Part shown: piece by piece, positions 35,755 through 43,367 of the stretch
How the letters are laid out: the number at the start of each line of letters is the position of its first letter
How positions within the stretch are numbered: the stretch's first letter is position 1
DNA from: Actinomycetes bacterium
Lineage (GTDB): Bacteria > Actinomycetota > Actinomycetes > Actinomycetales > Cellulomonadaceae
Direction: 5' to 3'
NCBI GenBank assembly: GCA_021778635.1
Contig: JAJYCD010000017.1
Coordinates: 1-43,367 of the forward strand
DNA: 43,367 nucleotides
Position numbers and translations under genes: made by a program
Notes under the pieces: generated by a model
What the model saw: the letters and a program-made list of their open reading frames with translations, nothing else
What the model was told of the DNA's origin: nothing
Databases searched by the model: none

Positions 35755-38700
35755 GTGACTGCGCAGGACTCGACGACGCCCCTCCACCCCTCCGACGCGG
35801 CGCCGCAGCCCGGCGGTGAGGTGCCCTTCCGGTACACGAGCGCCCTCGCGGGGGACCTCGAGCGGCGCTGGCAGGACATCTGGGACGAGCGCGGGACGTA
35901 CTTCGCCGCAAACCCGTCCGGTCCGCTCACGGACGGCCGCGGCGCACACGCCACCACGCAGGGTCGCTCGTTCTTCGTGATGGACATGTTCCCGTACCCG
36001 TCCGGGGCCGGTCTGCACGTCGGGCACCCCCTCGGGTACATCGCGACGGACGTCGTCGGGCGTTTCCGCCGGATGCAGGGCGACAACGTGCTGCACGCGC
36101 TCGGCTACGACGCCTTCGGGCTCCCGGCCGAGCAGTATGCCGTCCAGACCGGGCAGCACCCCCGGATCACGACCGAGGCGAACATCGTCACGATGCGCCG
36201 TCAGCTGCGACGTCTGGGCCTCGGCCACGACCCGCGGCGGACCTTCGCCACCACCGACTCCGACTACGTGCGCTGGACCCAGTGGATCTTCCTGCAGATC
36301 TTCAACTCCTGGTACGACGACGACGCGACGCGGCCCGACGGCGGTGCCGGCCGCGCCCGCCCGATCGACGAGCTCGTCGAGGCGTACGCGTCCGGTCGGC
36401 GCGCCCTCCCGGAGGACGCCCCCGCGCGCACGTGGGACGAGCTCGACGACATCGCCCGACGGCGCGTCGTCGACGCGCAGCGGCTCGCCTACGTCTCGGA
36501 CGCGCCGGTCAACTGGTGTCCCGGGCTGGGGACGGTCCTCGCCAACGAGGAGGTCACCTCCGACGGACGGAGCGAGCGCGGGAACTACCCCGTGTACCAG
36601 CGCACGCTGCGGCAGTGGAAGATGCGCATCACCGCCTACGCGGATCGCCTCGCCGCCGATCTCGACCTGATCGACTGGCCCGAGAAGGTTCGCTCGATGC
36701 AGCGCAACTGGATCGGACGGTCCGAGGGCGCGCGCGTCGTCTTCGACGTCGCGAACGCGACCGAGGTCGAGTCGATCGAGGTCTTCACGACCCGCCCGGA
36801 CACGCTCTTCGGGGCGACGTTCATGGTCGTCGCGCCGGAGCACCCGCTGCTCGACGCGGTGCCGGCGGCCTGGCCGGACGGGACCCGGAGCACCTGGACC
36901 GACGGGCACACGTCCCCGGTCGAGGCGGTCGCGGCCTACCGGCGTGAGGCGGGCGCCAAGACAGCCGTCGAGCGGCAGGCGGACGCCAAGGCGAAGACGG
37001 GTGTCTTCACGGGCTTCCTGGCGCGCAACCCGGTCAACGGCCAGCTCATCCCGGTCTTCACGGCGGACTACGTGCTGATGGGCTACGGGACGGGCGCGAT
37101 CATGGCCGTCCCGGGCGGCGACGAGCGGGACTTCGCCTTCGCCGAGGCGTTCGGGCTGCCGGTCGTCTACACCGTCGCGCCGCCGGAGGGTTTCGCCGGC
37201 GGCGCGTACACCGGCGACGGCACGACGATCAACTCGTCGAACGACGAGGTCAGCCTCGACGGCCTCGACGTCGACGCCGCGAAGAGTGCCGTAGTCGCGT
37301 GGCTCGAAGCGCGCGGGGCCGGCACCGGCAGCATCACCTACCGCCTCCGCGACTGGCTCTTCAGCCGTCAGCGGTACTGGGGTGAGCCGTTCCCGATCGT
37401 CTACGACGAGAACGACCTCCCGATCGGCCTCCCCGATGCGCTGCTGCCGGTCGACCTGCCGGACGTGCCGGACTACTCGCCGCGGACCTTCGCCCCGGAG
37501 GATGCCAGCTCCTCGCCCGAGCCGCCGTTGGGGCGCAACGAGCAGTGGGTGCACGTGACCCTCGACCTCGGCGACGGCCCGAAGGTCTACCGCCGTGACA
37601 CCAACACGATGCCGAACTGGGCCGGCTCGTGCTGGTACTACCTGCGCTACCTCGACCCGTCGGACAGCGCCCAGCTCGTCTCGCCCGAGCTCGAGGCGTT
37701 CTGGATGGGACCGGACCACAACCCGTCGGCTGGGGCCGCCGGGGGCGTCGACCTCTACGTCGGAGGCGTCGAGCACGCCGTGCTCCACCTGCTGTACGCG
37801 CGGTTCTGGCACAAGGTGCTGTACGACCTCGGCCACGTCAGCAGCCTCGAGCCCTTCCACACGCTGTTCAACCAGGGGTACATCCAGGCCTACGCCTACG
37901 CCGACGCCCGCGGTCAGTACGTGCCTGCCGACGAGGTGGTCGAGACGACCGCCGAGGACGGGTCGACGACCTACCGCTGGAACGGCGAGGAGGTGCAGCG
38001 CGAGTACGGGAAGATGGGCAAGTCCCTGAAGAACGTCGTGACCCCCGACGACATGTACGACGCCTACGGCGCGGACACCTTCCGGGTCTACGAGATGTCG
38101 ATGGGCCCCCTGGACGTCTCGCGCCCGTGGGACACCCGCGCCGTCGTCGGGTCGCAGCGGTTCCTGCAGCGGCTCTGGCGCAACGTCGTCGACGAAGGCA
38201 CCGGTGAGCTGGTCGTCTCGGAGGACGAACCCTCGCTCGAGACGACCCGGCTCGTGCACCGGACCATCGCCGAGACGACCGTCGAGATGGAGGCGATGCG
38301 GGTCAACACCGCGATCGCCAAGCTGATCGTCCTCAACAACCATCTGACCTCGCTCAGCACGACGCCGCGGGCGGCGGTCGAGCCGCTCGTGCTGATGCTC
38401 GCGCCGATCGCCCCGCACATCGCGGAGGAGCTCTGGGCGCGGCTCGGTCACGCGGAGTCGCTGGTCCACCACGCCTACCCGGTCGCTGACCCGCAGCAGC
38501 TGGTCGAGGACACCGTGACGTGCGTCCTGCAGGTGCAGGGGAAGGTGCGCGGTCGACTCGAGGTCGTGCCGGGGATCGGCGAGGACGACCTGCGCGCGAT
38601 GGCGCTCGCCGACCCCGCGGTGCTGCGCGCGCTCGACGGTCGCGGCGTGCGCACGGTGATCGTGCGGGCGCCGAGGCTCGTCAACGTGGTTCCCGCGTAG
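35755..38700 (+). CDS. leuS: Leucyl-tRNA synthetase
   Basis: 981 residues; class I synthetase that charges tRNA-Leu and edits mischarged residues. The HIGH motif is HVGH (residues 88-91, in [15 protein letters not shown]). The editing CP1 domain lies roughly at 290-510 with [20 protein letters not shown] and [15 protein letters not shown]. The KMSKS loop reads KMGKS at 753-757 (usual in actinobacteria). The C-terminal anticodon-binding and tail domains ([11 protein letters not shown]) are complete. The length is on the long side for the family because of an N-terminal extension and actinobacterial insertions near the start of the second half. GTG 35755 fits a leaderless transcript. Confidence 0.98.
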   Translation: MTAQDSTTPLHPSDAAPQPGGEVPFRYTSALAGDLERRWQDIWDERGTYFAANPSGPLTDGRGAHATTQGRSFFVMDMFPYPSGAGLHVGHPLGYIATDVVGRFRRMQGDNVLHALGYDAFGLPAEQYAVQTGQHPRITTEANIVTMRRQLRRLGLGHDPRRTFATTDSDYVRWTQWIFLQIFNSWYDDDATRPDGGAGRARPIDELVEAYASGRRALPEDAPARTWDELDDIARRRVVDAQRLAYVSDAPVNWCPGLGTVLANEEVTSDGRSERGNYPVYQRTLRQWKMRITAYADRLAADLDLIDWPEKVRSMQRNWIGRSEGARVVFDVANATEVESIEVFTTRPDTLFGATFMVVAPEHPLLDAVPAAWPDGTRSTWTDGHTSPVEAVAAYRREAGAKTAVERQADAKAKTGVFTGFLARNPVNGQLIPVFTADYVLMGYGTGAIMAVPGGDERDFAFAEAFGLPVVYTVAPPEGFAGGAYTGDGTTINSSNDEVSLDGLDVDAAKSAVVAWLEARGAGTGSITYRLRDWLFSRQRYWGEPFPIVYDENDLPIGLPDALLPVDLPDVPDYSPRTFAPEDASSSPEPPLGRNEQWVHVTLDLGDGPKVYRRDTNTMPNWAGSCWYYLRYLDPSDSAQLVSPELEAFWMGPDHNPSAGAAGGVDLYVGGVEHAVLHLLYARFWHKVLYDLGHVSSLEPFHTLFNQGYIQAYAYADARGQYVPADEVVETTAEDGSTTYRWNGEEVQREYGKMGKSLKNVVTPDDMYDAYGADTFRVYEMSMGPLDVSRPWDTRAVVGSQRFLQRLWRNVVDEGTGELVVSEDEPSLETTRLVHRTIAETTVEMEAMRVNTAIAKLIVLNNHLTSLSTTPRAAVEPLVLMLAPIAPHIAEELWARLGHAESLVHHAYPVADPQQLVEDTVTCVLQVQGKVRGRLEVVPGIGEDDLRAMALADPAVLRALDGRGVRTVIVRAPRLVNVVPA

Positions 38701-38727
38701 CCGGTGGTCGCACTGCTCCTGGTGCGC

Positions 38728-38764
38728 GGACGGGCGGTCCGACTGCCCGGACGGGCGGTCCGAC
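38728..38764 (+). repeat. 16-bp direct repeat before the DegV gene
   Basis: GGACGGGCGGTCCGAC occurs at 38728-38743 and 38749-38764, 21 bases apart, ending one base before ATG 38766. No ribosome binding site is obvious there. Confidence 0.6.
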
Positions 38765-38765
38765 G

Positions 38766-39644
38766 ATGACCGTCCGGCCGGTCCACGTCGTCACGGACTC
38801 GACGGCCTCGCTCCCGCCCGACCTCGTCGCGCGGTGGGGGCTGACGGTGGTCCCGCTCACCGTCCGGTTCGGCGAGACGCACGGCCGTGAGGGCGTCGAC
38901 GTCTCGTCGTCGGTGCTGCTCGAGCGCCTGCGCTCGGGCGAGGACGTGACGACGTCGCAACCTGCGCCCGACGCGTTCGCCCGCGCGTTCGCGTCCGCGG
39001 CCGAGGCCGGCGCCCGTGCGATCGTGTCGGTGCATCTCTCCGGGGACCTGTCCGGGACGGTGGGATCGGCTCGGCTCGGTGCGGAGGGGTGTTCCGTCCC
39101 GGTCCACGTGGTCGACTCCAGGTCCGTCGCGATGGGACTCGGCCTGGCCACGCTCGCAGCGGCCGAGGCCGTCGCCGCCGGAGCGGGTGCGGAGGACGCG
39201 GCGGGCGTCGCACGGCGCGTCGGTTCGGGGTGCTCGGCGCGGTTCCTCGTCGATGCGCTCGATCATCTTCGACGCGGGGGCCGGCTCGGTGCCGGCGCGG
39301 CCGCGATCGGGACCCTCCTCGGGATGCGGCCCCTGCTCGCGCTGCACGACGGCCGGCTCGAGGTCGCCGAGAAGATCCGTACCCGGGCGGGAGCCCGCGC
39401 GAGGCTCGGGACCCTCACGGTCGAGGACGTCGAGCGACGGGGCCGCGCACGCGTCGCGGTGCACCACCTGGGGGATCCGGTGAAGGCGGAGGAGCTCGCG
39501 GATCGGATCGCCGAGGCGCTCGGCGATCGGCTCTCGCCCTGGCCCGGTGAGTCCGCTGCGCGCGTCGTGGTCTCGGAGGCGAGCGCGGTGATCGGTGCCC
39601 ACGTCGGGCCGGGGCTGCTCGCGGTCGTGGTCGGCGAGGGCTGA
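38766..39644 (+). CDS. DegV family fatty-acid-binding protein
   Basis: 292 residues from ATG 38766. DegV (FakB) proteins hold a fatty acid in a cleft between two domains and present it to the FakA kinase. Seen: VHVVTDSTASLPPDLVARWG at the N-terminus, TSQPAPDAFARAF with the conserved TSQPSP-type loop, SVHLSGDLSGTVGSA (SxxLSGTxxSA) and VVDSRSVAMGLGL, a family hallmark. The C-terminal domain contains LRRGGRLGAGAAAIGTLLG. The chain seems complete. The upstream in-frame extension is repetitive and non-native. No FakA-like kinase is in the window. leuS - DegV - comEA - comEC is a common actinobacterial order. Confidence 0.93.
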   Translation: MTVRPVHVVTDSTASLPPDLVARWGLTVVPLTVRFGETHGREGVDVSSSVLLERLRSGEDVTTSQPAPDAFARAFASAAEAGARAIVSVHLSGDLSGTVGSARLGAEGCSVPVHVVDSRSVAMGLGLATLAAAEAVAAGAGAEDAAGVARRVGSGCSARFLVDALDHLRRGGRLGAGAAAIGTLLGMRPLLALHDGRLEVAEKIRTRAGARARLGTLTVEDVERRGRARVAVHHLGDPVKAEELADRIAEALGDRLSPWPGESAARVVVSEASAVIGAHVGPGLLAVVVGEG

Positions 39645-39664
39645 GCTCGACCCGATCGAGACCC

Positions 39665-39690
39665 GACCCGTCCCCAGGGCGGGGCGGGTC
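39665..39690 (+). terminator. Hairpin after the DegV gene
   Basis: GACCCG (39665-39670) pairs with CGGGTC (39685-39690) and CCCC (39672-39675) with GGGG (39681-39684), with T39671 bulged. It lies 20 bases after the stop and has no T-run. Confidence 0.45.
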
Positions 39691-39756
39691 AGGGACGCCC
39701 CGAGGTGGGCGCCCCCTGGCGACGAGGGAGGCGCCCGGCGTTCGTAACGTCGTCGC

Positions 39757-40590
39757 ATGGTGAGTGCGGGACCGCGCGAGCGACCGGACGCCGAGTCGAC
39801 CCGGGACCGACGCCTGGGGGCGCTCGGCACGGCGTCGACGGTGTACTCCGCGGCCTATGGCCACCCGCTCGAGCAGGTCGACCTGGAGACGACCGGTGCC
39901 GGGATCCCCGTGTTCCGGTGGACCGTCCGGCCGGCGGTCGCCGCCGTCGCGGCTCTGGCGGTCACGGCGCTGGGCTGCGGGATCCTGGTGTGGTCCGCGC
40001 GCGCCGCACCGGACGACGGCGTGCCGCTCGGCAGCGTCGTCGGGACAGCGACCACCGCGACGGCGAGCGCGAGCAACGGGGCTGCCTCCGGCGCCGGCGG
40101 TGAGCCGGCCCCCGGTGGCGGGCGAGGGCCCGGCGCCGGCGCGACGAGCGTTCCCGCCGACGGGCGCGCCACGGAGGTGGTGGTGCACGTCGTCGGGCAG
40201 GTCGCACTCCCCGGGGTGGTGCGACTGCCTGTCGGTGCGCGGGTCACGGACGCGATCGCCGCGGCCGGTGGAGCGACGCCGGAGGCAGACCTCTCGGTCG
40301 TGAACCTCGCGCGGGTGCTCGTCGACGGTGAGCAGGTGGTGGTCCCGCGGCCCGGCGAGACGACCGGCGTCGCGGGCCGCGCGTCCGCCGCCCCCGACGC
40401 GCCGCTCGACCTCAACGCCGCCACGATGGCCGACCTGGACGCGCTCCCCGGCATCGGTCCCGTGCTCGCGCAGCGGATCCTCGACTGGCGCGCGGCGCAC
40501 GGACGCTTCAGCGACGTCGAGGAGCTCTCCGAGGTCTCCGGCATCGGGCCGAGCGCGCTCGCGCGGCTGCGCGACCTGGTGCGGGTGTGA
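39757..40590 (+). CDS. comEA: ComEA-like helix-hairpin-helix DNA-binding protein
   Basis: 277 residues from ATG 39757. One membrane span (about residues 52-75, VAAVAALAVTALGCGILVW) anchors an extracytoplasmic part: a Gly/Ala/Pro-rich linker, an SLBB domain (about 140-205, VVVHVVGQVALPGVVRLPVG) and a C-terminal double helix-hairpin-helix DNA-binding domain (about 210-277, LDLNAATMADLDALPGIGP and VSGIGPSALARLRDLVRV). ComEA binds incoming double-stranded DNA at the cell surface during transformation. TAACGT ending at 39750, six bases before the ATG, suggests a leaderless transcript. The stop overlaps the GTG of comEC, so the two are coupled. Confidence 0.94.
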   Translation: MVSAGPRERPDAESTRDRRLGALGTASTVYSAAYGHPLEQVDLETTGAGIPVFRWTVRPAVAAVAALAVTALGCGILVWSARAAPDDGVPLGSVVGTATTATASASNGAASGAGGEPAPGGGRGPGAGATSVPADGRATEVVVHVVGQVALPGVVRLPVGARVTDAIAAAGGATPEADLSVVNLARVLVDGEQVVVPRPGETTGVAGRASAAPDAPLDLNAATMADLDALPGIGPVLAQRILDWRAAHGRFSDVEELSEVSGIGPSALARLRDLVRV

Positions 40591-43331
40591 CGCCGTCTCC
40601 GGCGGCGCGGCACGATGCCCGGCTGGTGCCGGCAGCTCTCGCGGCGTGGAGCGCCGCGACGGGTTCGCTCGTCGACCCAGGTGGTCGATGGGTCGCGGTC
40701 GGTGGCGGCCTGCTGCTCGCAGCGGGCATGGTCGCGCTCCTCGCGTCGTGGCACGTTGCGAGGCGGCTCGGGGCGCGAGACCAGCGCGGAGGTCGCGGCG
40801 CGGGACGTCGACGCGGTCGGGTGCGTCGGGCCCGTGCCGGCCGGCGGGCCGCCCAGGGTCGCGCGGTCGATCAGGATGGACCGCGCAGGCTCGTCGGCGC
40901 GTCCCGCTCGACCGGCGCGTCCCGCTCCACCCGCCCGATCCGCACGGCCTGCTCGACACGCTCGGGTCGGATGGCCACCGGTGTGCTCGGGGCCGTCGCG
41001 CTGGTCGGGGCGGCAGCGGGCAGCGTCGCCCTTTCGGTGGCCGCGCACGAGCACGTCCGGGCGGCGGGCGTGCTTGCGGTCCTGGTCTCCGGGACGGCCT
41101 CGGCCGAGGTCACGGGTGTCGTGGGCTCGGAGCCCGCCGCGGTGACGAGCGCGCCGGGGTCACCGCGCGCGGTGGTGACGTCCGGACCGCGGTACCGGAT
41201 GGTGCTCGACGTGGACCAGGTCGCAGGCCGGGGCCTCACGGGCTCGGCGGCGGCGTCGATCCTCGTCGTGGTGGACGGCGACGTGGGGACGGCACCGCGG
41301 TACGGGTCACGGGTCGAGGTCACGGGACGTCTCGCACCGACCGGGGCCGGCGACAGGGAGATCGCCATGCTCCTCGCGCGGCGGCCACCCGAGGTCCGAG
41401 GCGCGCCCGCCGGCCCGGACGCCGCGGCCGGGCGACTGCGACGGTCGCTCGTCGCCGCGGCGGCCGATCTCGGCCCGGACGTCGCGGGGTTGCTCCCGGC
41501 GCTCGCGGTCGGGGACACGACGCACGTCCCGCCGGACCTGACGGCGGCGATGCGCGCGGTCGGCCTGACCCATGTGATGGCCGTCTCGGGCGCGCACTTC
41601 GCGATCATCGGCATGTGCGTGCTCGGGCTGACCGCGGCGCTGCGCGTGCGGCGCCGTGCGCGGGTGCTGGTCCTCGTGCCGGTGATGGCGGGGTTCGTCC
41701 TGCTGGTCCACCCGAGCGCGAGCGTGCTCCGCGCCGCCGGGATGGGCGCGGTCGCCGCTGCCGCGCTGCTTCTCGGGCGTCCGTCGCGCGCGCTCCCTGC
41801 CCTCGCCGCGACCGTGATCCTCCTGCTCGTCGCCGATCCATGGCTCTCGCGCGACTACGGGTTCGTGCTCTCGGTGCTGGCGACGGCCGGGCTGGTGCTC
41901 CTGGCCGGTCCACTCGCCGAGCGCGCCCGTCGGATCGTCCCTCGGCCGGCCGCCGCGGCGATCGCGGTGCCGATCGCCGCGCAGGTCGTCTGCGCGCCCG
42001 TGATCGTGCTCCTCACCCCCGGCATCGCGATGCTGGCGGTCCCGGCGAACCTGCTCGCCGAGATCGCCGTCCCCCCGGCAACCGTGCTCGGTGTCCTGAC
42101 GGCTCTCGTGGCGCCGTGGTGGCCCGCCGGTGGTGCCGTCCTGGCCCATGCGGCCGGCGTGCCCGTCTGGTGGATCGCCCAGGTCGCGCGGCGAGCGGCC
42201 GCGACGCCCGGCGCGACGCTCGGATGGCCGACAGGGACGGGCGGAGCCGCGCTGCTGGCGGGGCTCACCGTCGCTGCGCTCGTGGCCCTCCTCCGCCTCG
42301 CACCCGCACCACCGGAGGACCCGCGGCGTCGGCCTCGGCCGCCGGGTCGGCGGGCTCCTCGACGGCACGGCTCGACGCGGCGCCAGGTCGTGGTCCTCCT
42401 CGTGACGGTCGCCGTGCTCGTCACGTCGACAGGGATCCTGCGCGCCCGGATCGTGGCGTCGCGGGCGCCGGCCGCGGACTGGCGGATCGTGGCCTGCGAC
42501 GTCGGACAGGGGGACGGCCTCGTGATGCGGACAGCCCCTCATCATGCGGTCGTGATCGACGTCGGGCCCGAGGGGGGTGGCATGGGTGCCTGCCTCGACA
42601 GGCTCGGTGTCCGGTCCATCGACCTCCTGGTCCTGACGCACTTCCACGCCGACCACGTCGGAGGCCTCCAGGACGTGCTCCAGGACAGATCCGTGGCGCG
42701 GGCGCTGGTGAGTGGCCTGCGCGAGCCGGCGGCCGAGGCCTCGGTGGCGCTGCGACGCCTCACCGCCCGCGGGATCCCGGTCGAGGAACCGGTCGTGGGT
42801 GAACCGGGGGCGACGGGCACGGCCGGTGACGTCCGGTGGACCGTCCTCTCGTCGCCGGTCGAGGGACCGACCTCGCCAGCAGCCCCGAGCTCGGCGCACC
42901 AGCCTGCTGCGTCCTCGACGTCGGACGCCTCGGCGGAGGAGTCGGCACCCAACGATGCCGGGCTGGTGCTCTCCCTCGAGGTGCCCGGGCTGCGGCTCGT
43001 CGCCCTCGCCGACCTGGAGTCCGGTGCGCAGGACCGCCTCGCCGCCGCTCTCCGCCAGGCGTCATGGCCGGATCGTCGGATCGACGTCGTGAAGGTCGCC
43101 CACCACGGATCGGCGAGCCAGTCGTCGGCGCTCGCGGCGCTGCTCGGCGCCCGGGTGGCTCTCGTCAGCGTCGGCAAGGACAACCCGTACGGACACCCGA
43201 CGCGCACCGCACTCGACCTCTATCAGGGGCAGGGCGCGGTGGTGCTGCGAACGGACTCGTGCCACGACATCGCGCTGTCCGTGGTGGCCGGGGAGCTCGT
43301 CCTGCATGCCGGCTGCACGGTCCCGGGGTGA
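40587..43331 (+). CDS. comEC: ComEC/Rec2 DNA-uptake channel protein
   Basis: 914 residues from GTG 40587, overlapping the comEA stop by four bases. ComEC is the membrane channel through which one DNA strand enters the cell. After an N-terminal membrane region and OB-like segment (about residues 130-270), the competence domain contains VTHVMAVSGAHFAIIGMCV-like sequence (read here as LTHVMAVSGAHFAIIGM) and some eight membrane spans. The C-terminal metallo-beta-lactamase domain starts at VACDVGQGDGLVM, with HFHADH at 685-690 as the metal-binding motif and HHGSASQSS after it, so the nuclease-like domain is probably active. A low-complexity Ser/Ala insert lies in the MBL domain (near residues 765-790). 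The window ends 36 bases after its stop, with nothing recognisable in those bases. Confidence 0.95.
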   Translation: MTPSPAARHDARLVPAALAAWSAATGSLVDPGGRWVAVGGGLLLAAGMVALLASWHVARRLGARDQRGGRGAGRRRGRVRRARAGRRAAQGRAVDQDGPRRLVGASRSTGASRSTRPIRTACSTRSGRMATGVLGAVALVGAAAGSVALSVAAHEHVRAAGVLAVLVSGTASAEVTGVVGSEPAAVTSAPGSPRAVVTSGPRYRMVLDVDQVAGRGLTGSAAASILVVVDGDVGTAPRYGSRVEVTGRLAPTGAGDREIAMLLARRPPEVRGAPAGPDAAAGRLRRSLVAAAADLGPDVAGLLPALAVGDTTHVPPDLTAAMRAVGLTHVMAVSGAHFAIIGMCVLGLTAALRVRRRARVLVLVPVMAGFVLLVHPSASVLRAAGMGAVAAAALLLGRPSRALPALAATVILLLVADPWLSRDYGFVLSVLATAGLVLLAGPLAERARRIVPRPAAAAIAVPIAAQVVCAPVIVLLTPGIAMLAVPANLLAEIAVPPATVLGVLTALVAPWWPAGGAVLAHAAGVPVWWIAQVARRAAATPGATLGWPTGTGGAALLAGLTVAALVALLRLAPAPPEDPRRRPRPPGRRAPRRHGSTRRQVVVLLVTVAVLVTSTGILRARIVASRAPAADWRIVACDVGQGDGLVMRTAPHHAVVIDVGPEGGGMGACLDRLGVRSIDLLVLTHFHADHVGGLQDVLQDRSVARALVSGLREPAAEASVALRRLTARGIPVEEPVVGEPGATGTAGDVRWTVLSSPVEGPTSPAAPSSAHQPAASSTSDASAEESAPNDAGLVLSLEVPGLRLVALADLESGAQDRLAAALRQASWPDRRIDVVKVAHHGSASQSSALAALLGARVALVSVGKDNPYGHPTRTALDLYQGQGAVVLRTDSCHDIALSVVAGELVLHAGCTVPG

Positions 43332-43367
43332 GGGAGCCTCGCGGTTCACCGCTGTGCAGCGTTGGCC

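Noticed and set aside
35602-38472. A 956-residue minus-strand frame opposite leuS
   Set aside because: Complementary-strand shadow of leuS, which has all synthetase motifs.

Overview
The window is high-GC DNA (nearly all third codon positions are G or C, with many GTG starts and no AT-rich tracts) from an actinomycete. The block rsfS - histidine phosphatase - tRNA-Ala at the left and leuS - DegV - comEA - comEC at the right is the arrangement I associate with Cellulomonadaceae and related Micrococcales. This placement is an inference from gene order and style, not a database match.

Left edge (1-3544): the 3' part of a proline-rich membrane-anchored protein, the ribosome-silencing factor rsfS, a translationally coupled histidine phosphatase, a DadA-type FAD oxidoreductase and a tRNA-Ala(GGC).

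Catabolic island (about 3508-15899): the 3' half of tRNA-Ala, from the anticodon loop to the acceptor end, recurs 12.35 kb downstream as a 38-bp imperfect direct repeat (33/38 identical). Between the copies lies a self-contained cargo: a sugar ABC importer (lipoprotein plus two permeases, no ATPase), an HSL-type alpha/beta hydrolase and a PucR/CdaR-type regulator in one tightly overlapping operon; on the other strand a coupled MFS transporter and a GH13_18 sucrose phosphorylase resembling streptococcal GtfA; then an EstA/FrmB-type esterase and a PHB-depolymerase-like hydrolase with an extra C-terminal domain. No integrase or transposase is visible. Three dissimilar hydrolases without signal peptides, next to a sugar importer and a sucrose phosphorylase, suggest uptake of an acylated sugar (for example an acyl- or feruloyl-sucrose), deacylation inside the cell and phosphorolysis of the freed disaccharide. 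This is the best candidate for an undescribed system in the window, and it is inference.

Middle (16.1-34.5 kb): small membrane and lipoproteins (including a lone SecDF-P1-head-like lipoprotein and a NERD-like membrane protein), a RibD-type reductase, a large multi-repeat DUF5671-like membrane protein, SRPBCC protein, ferredoxin reductase, NADP-binding oxidoreductase, a variant UDP-GlcNAc 2-epimerase beside a CWB2-like lipoprotein, a VOC dioxygenase-like protein behind a perfect MarR-type palindrome, an LLM flavin oxidoreductase, a membrane metallophosphoesterase, an FMN-binding lipoprotein/ApbE pair divergent from a DtxR-family regulator, and an MFS exporter with an apparent leaderless leader peptide, palindrome and hairpins in its 5' region.

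Right edge (34.5 kb to end): a fatty-acid desaturase behind a CCTACG-N4-CGTAGG inverted repeat, then the conserved leuS, DegV, comEA and comEC genes. Several genes appear to be leaderless, with a -10 hexamer six to eight bases before the start codon.
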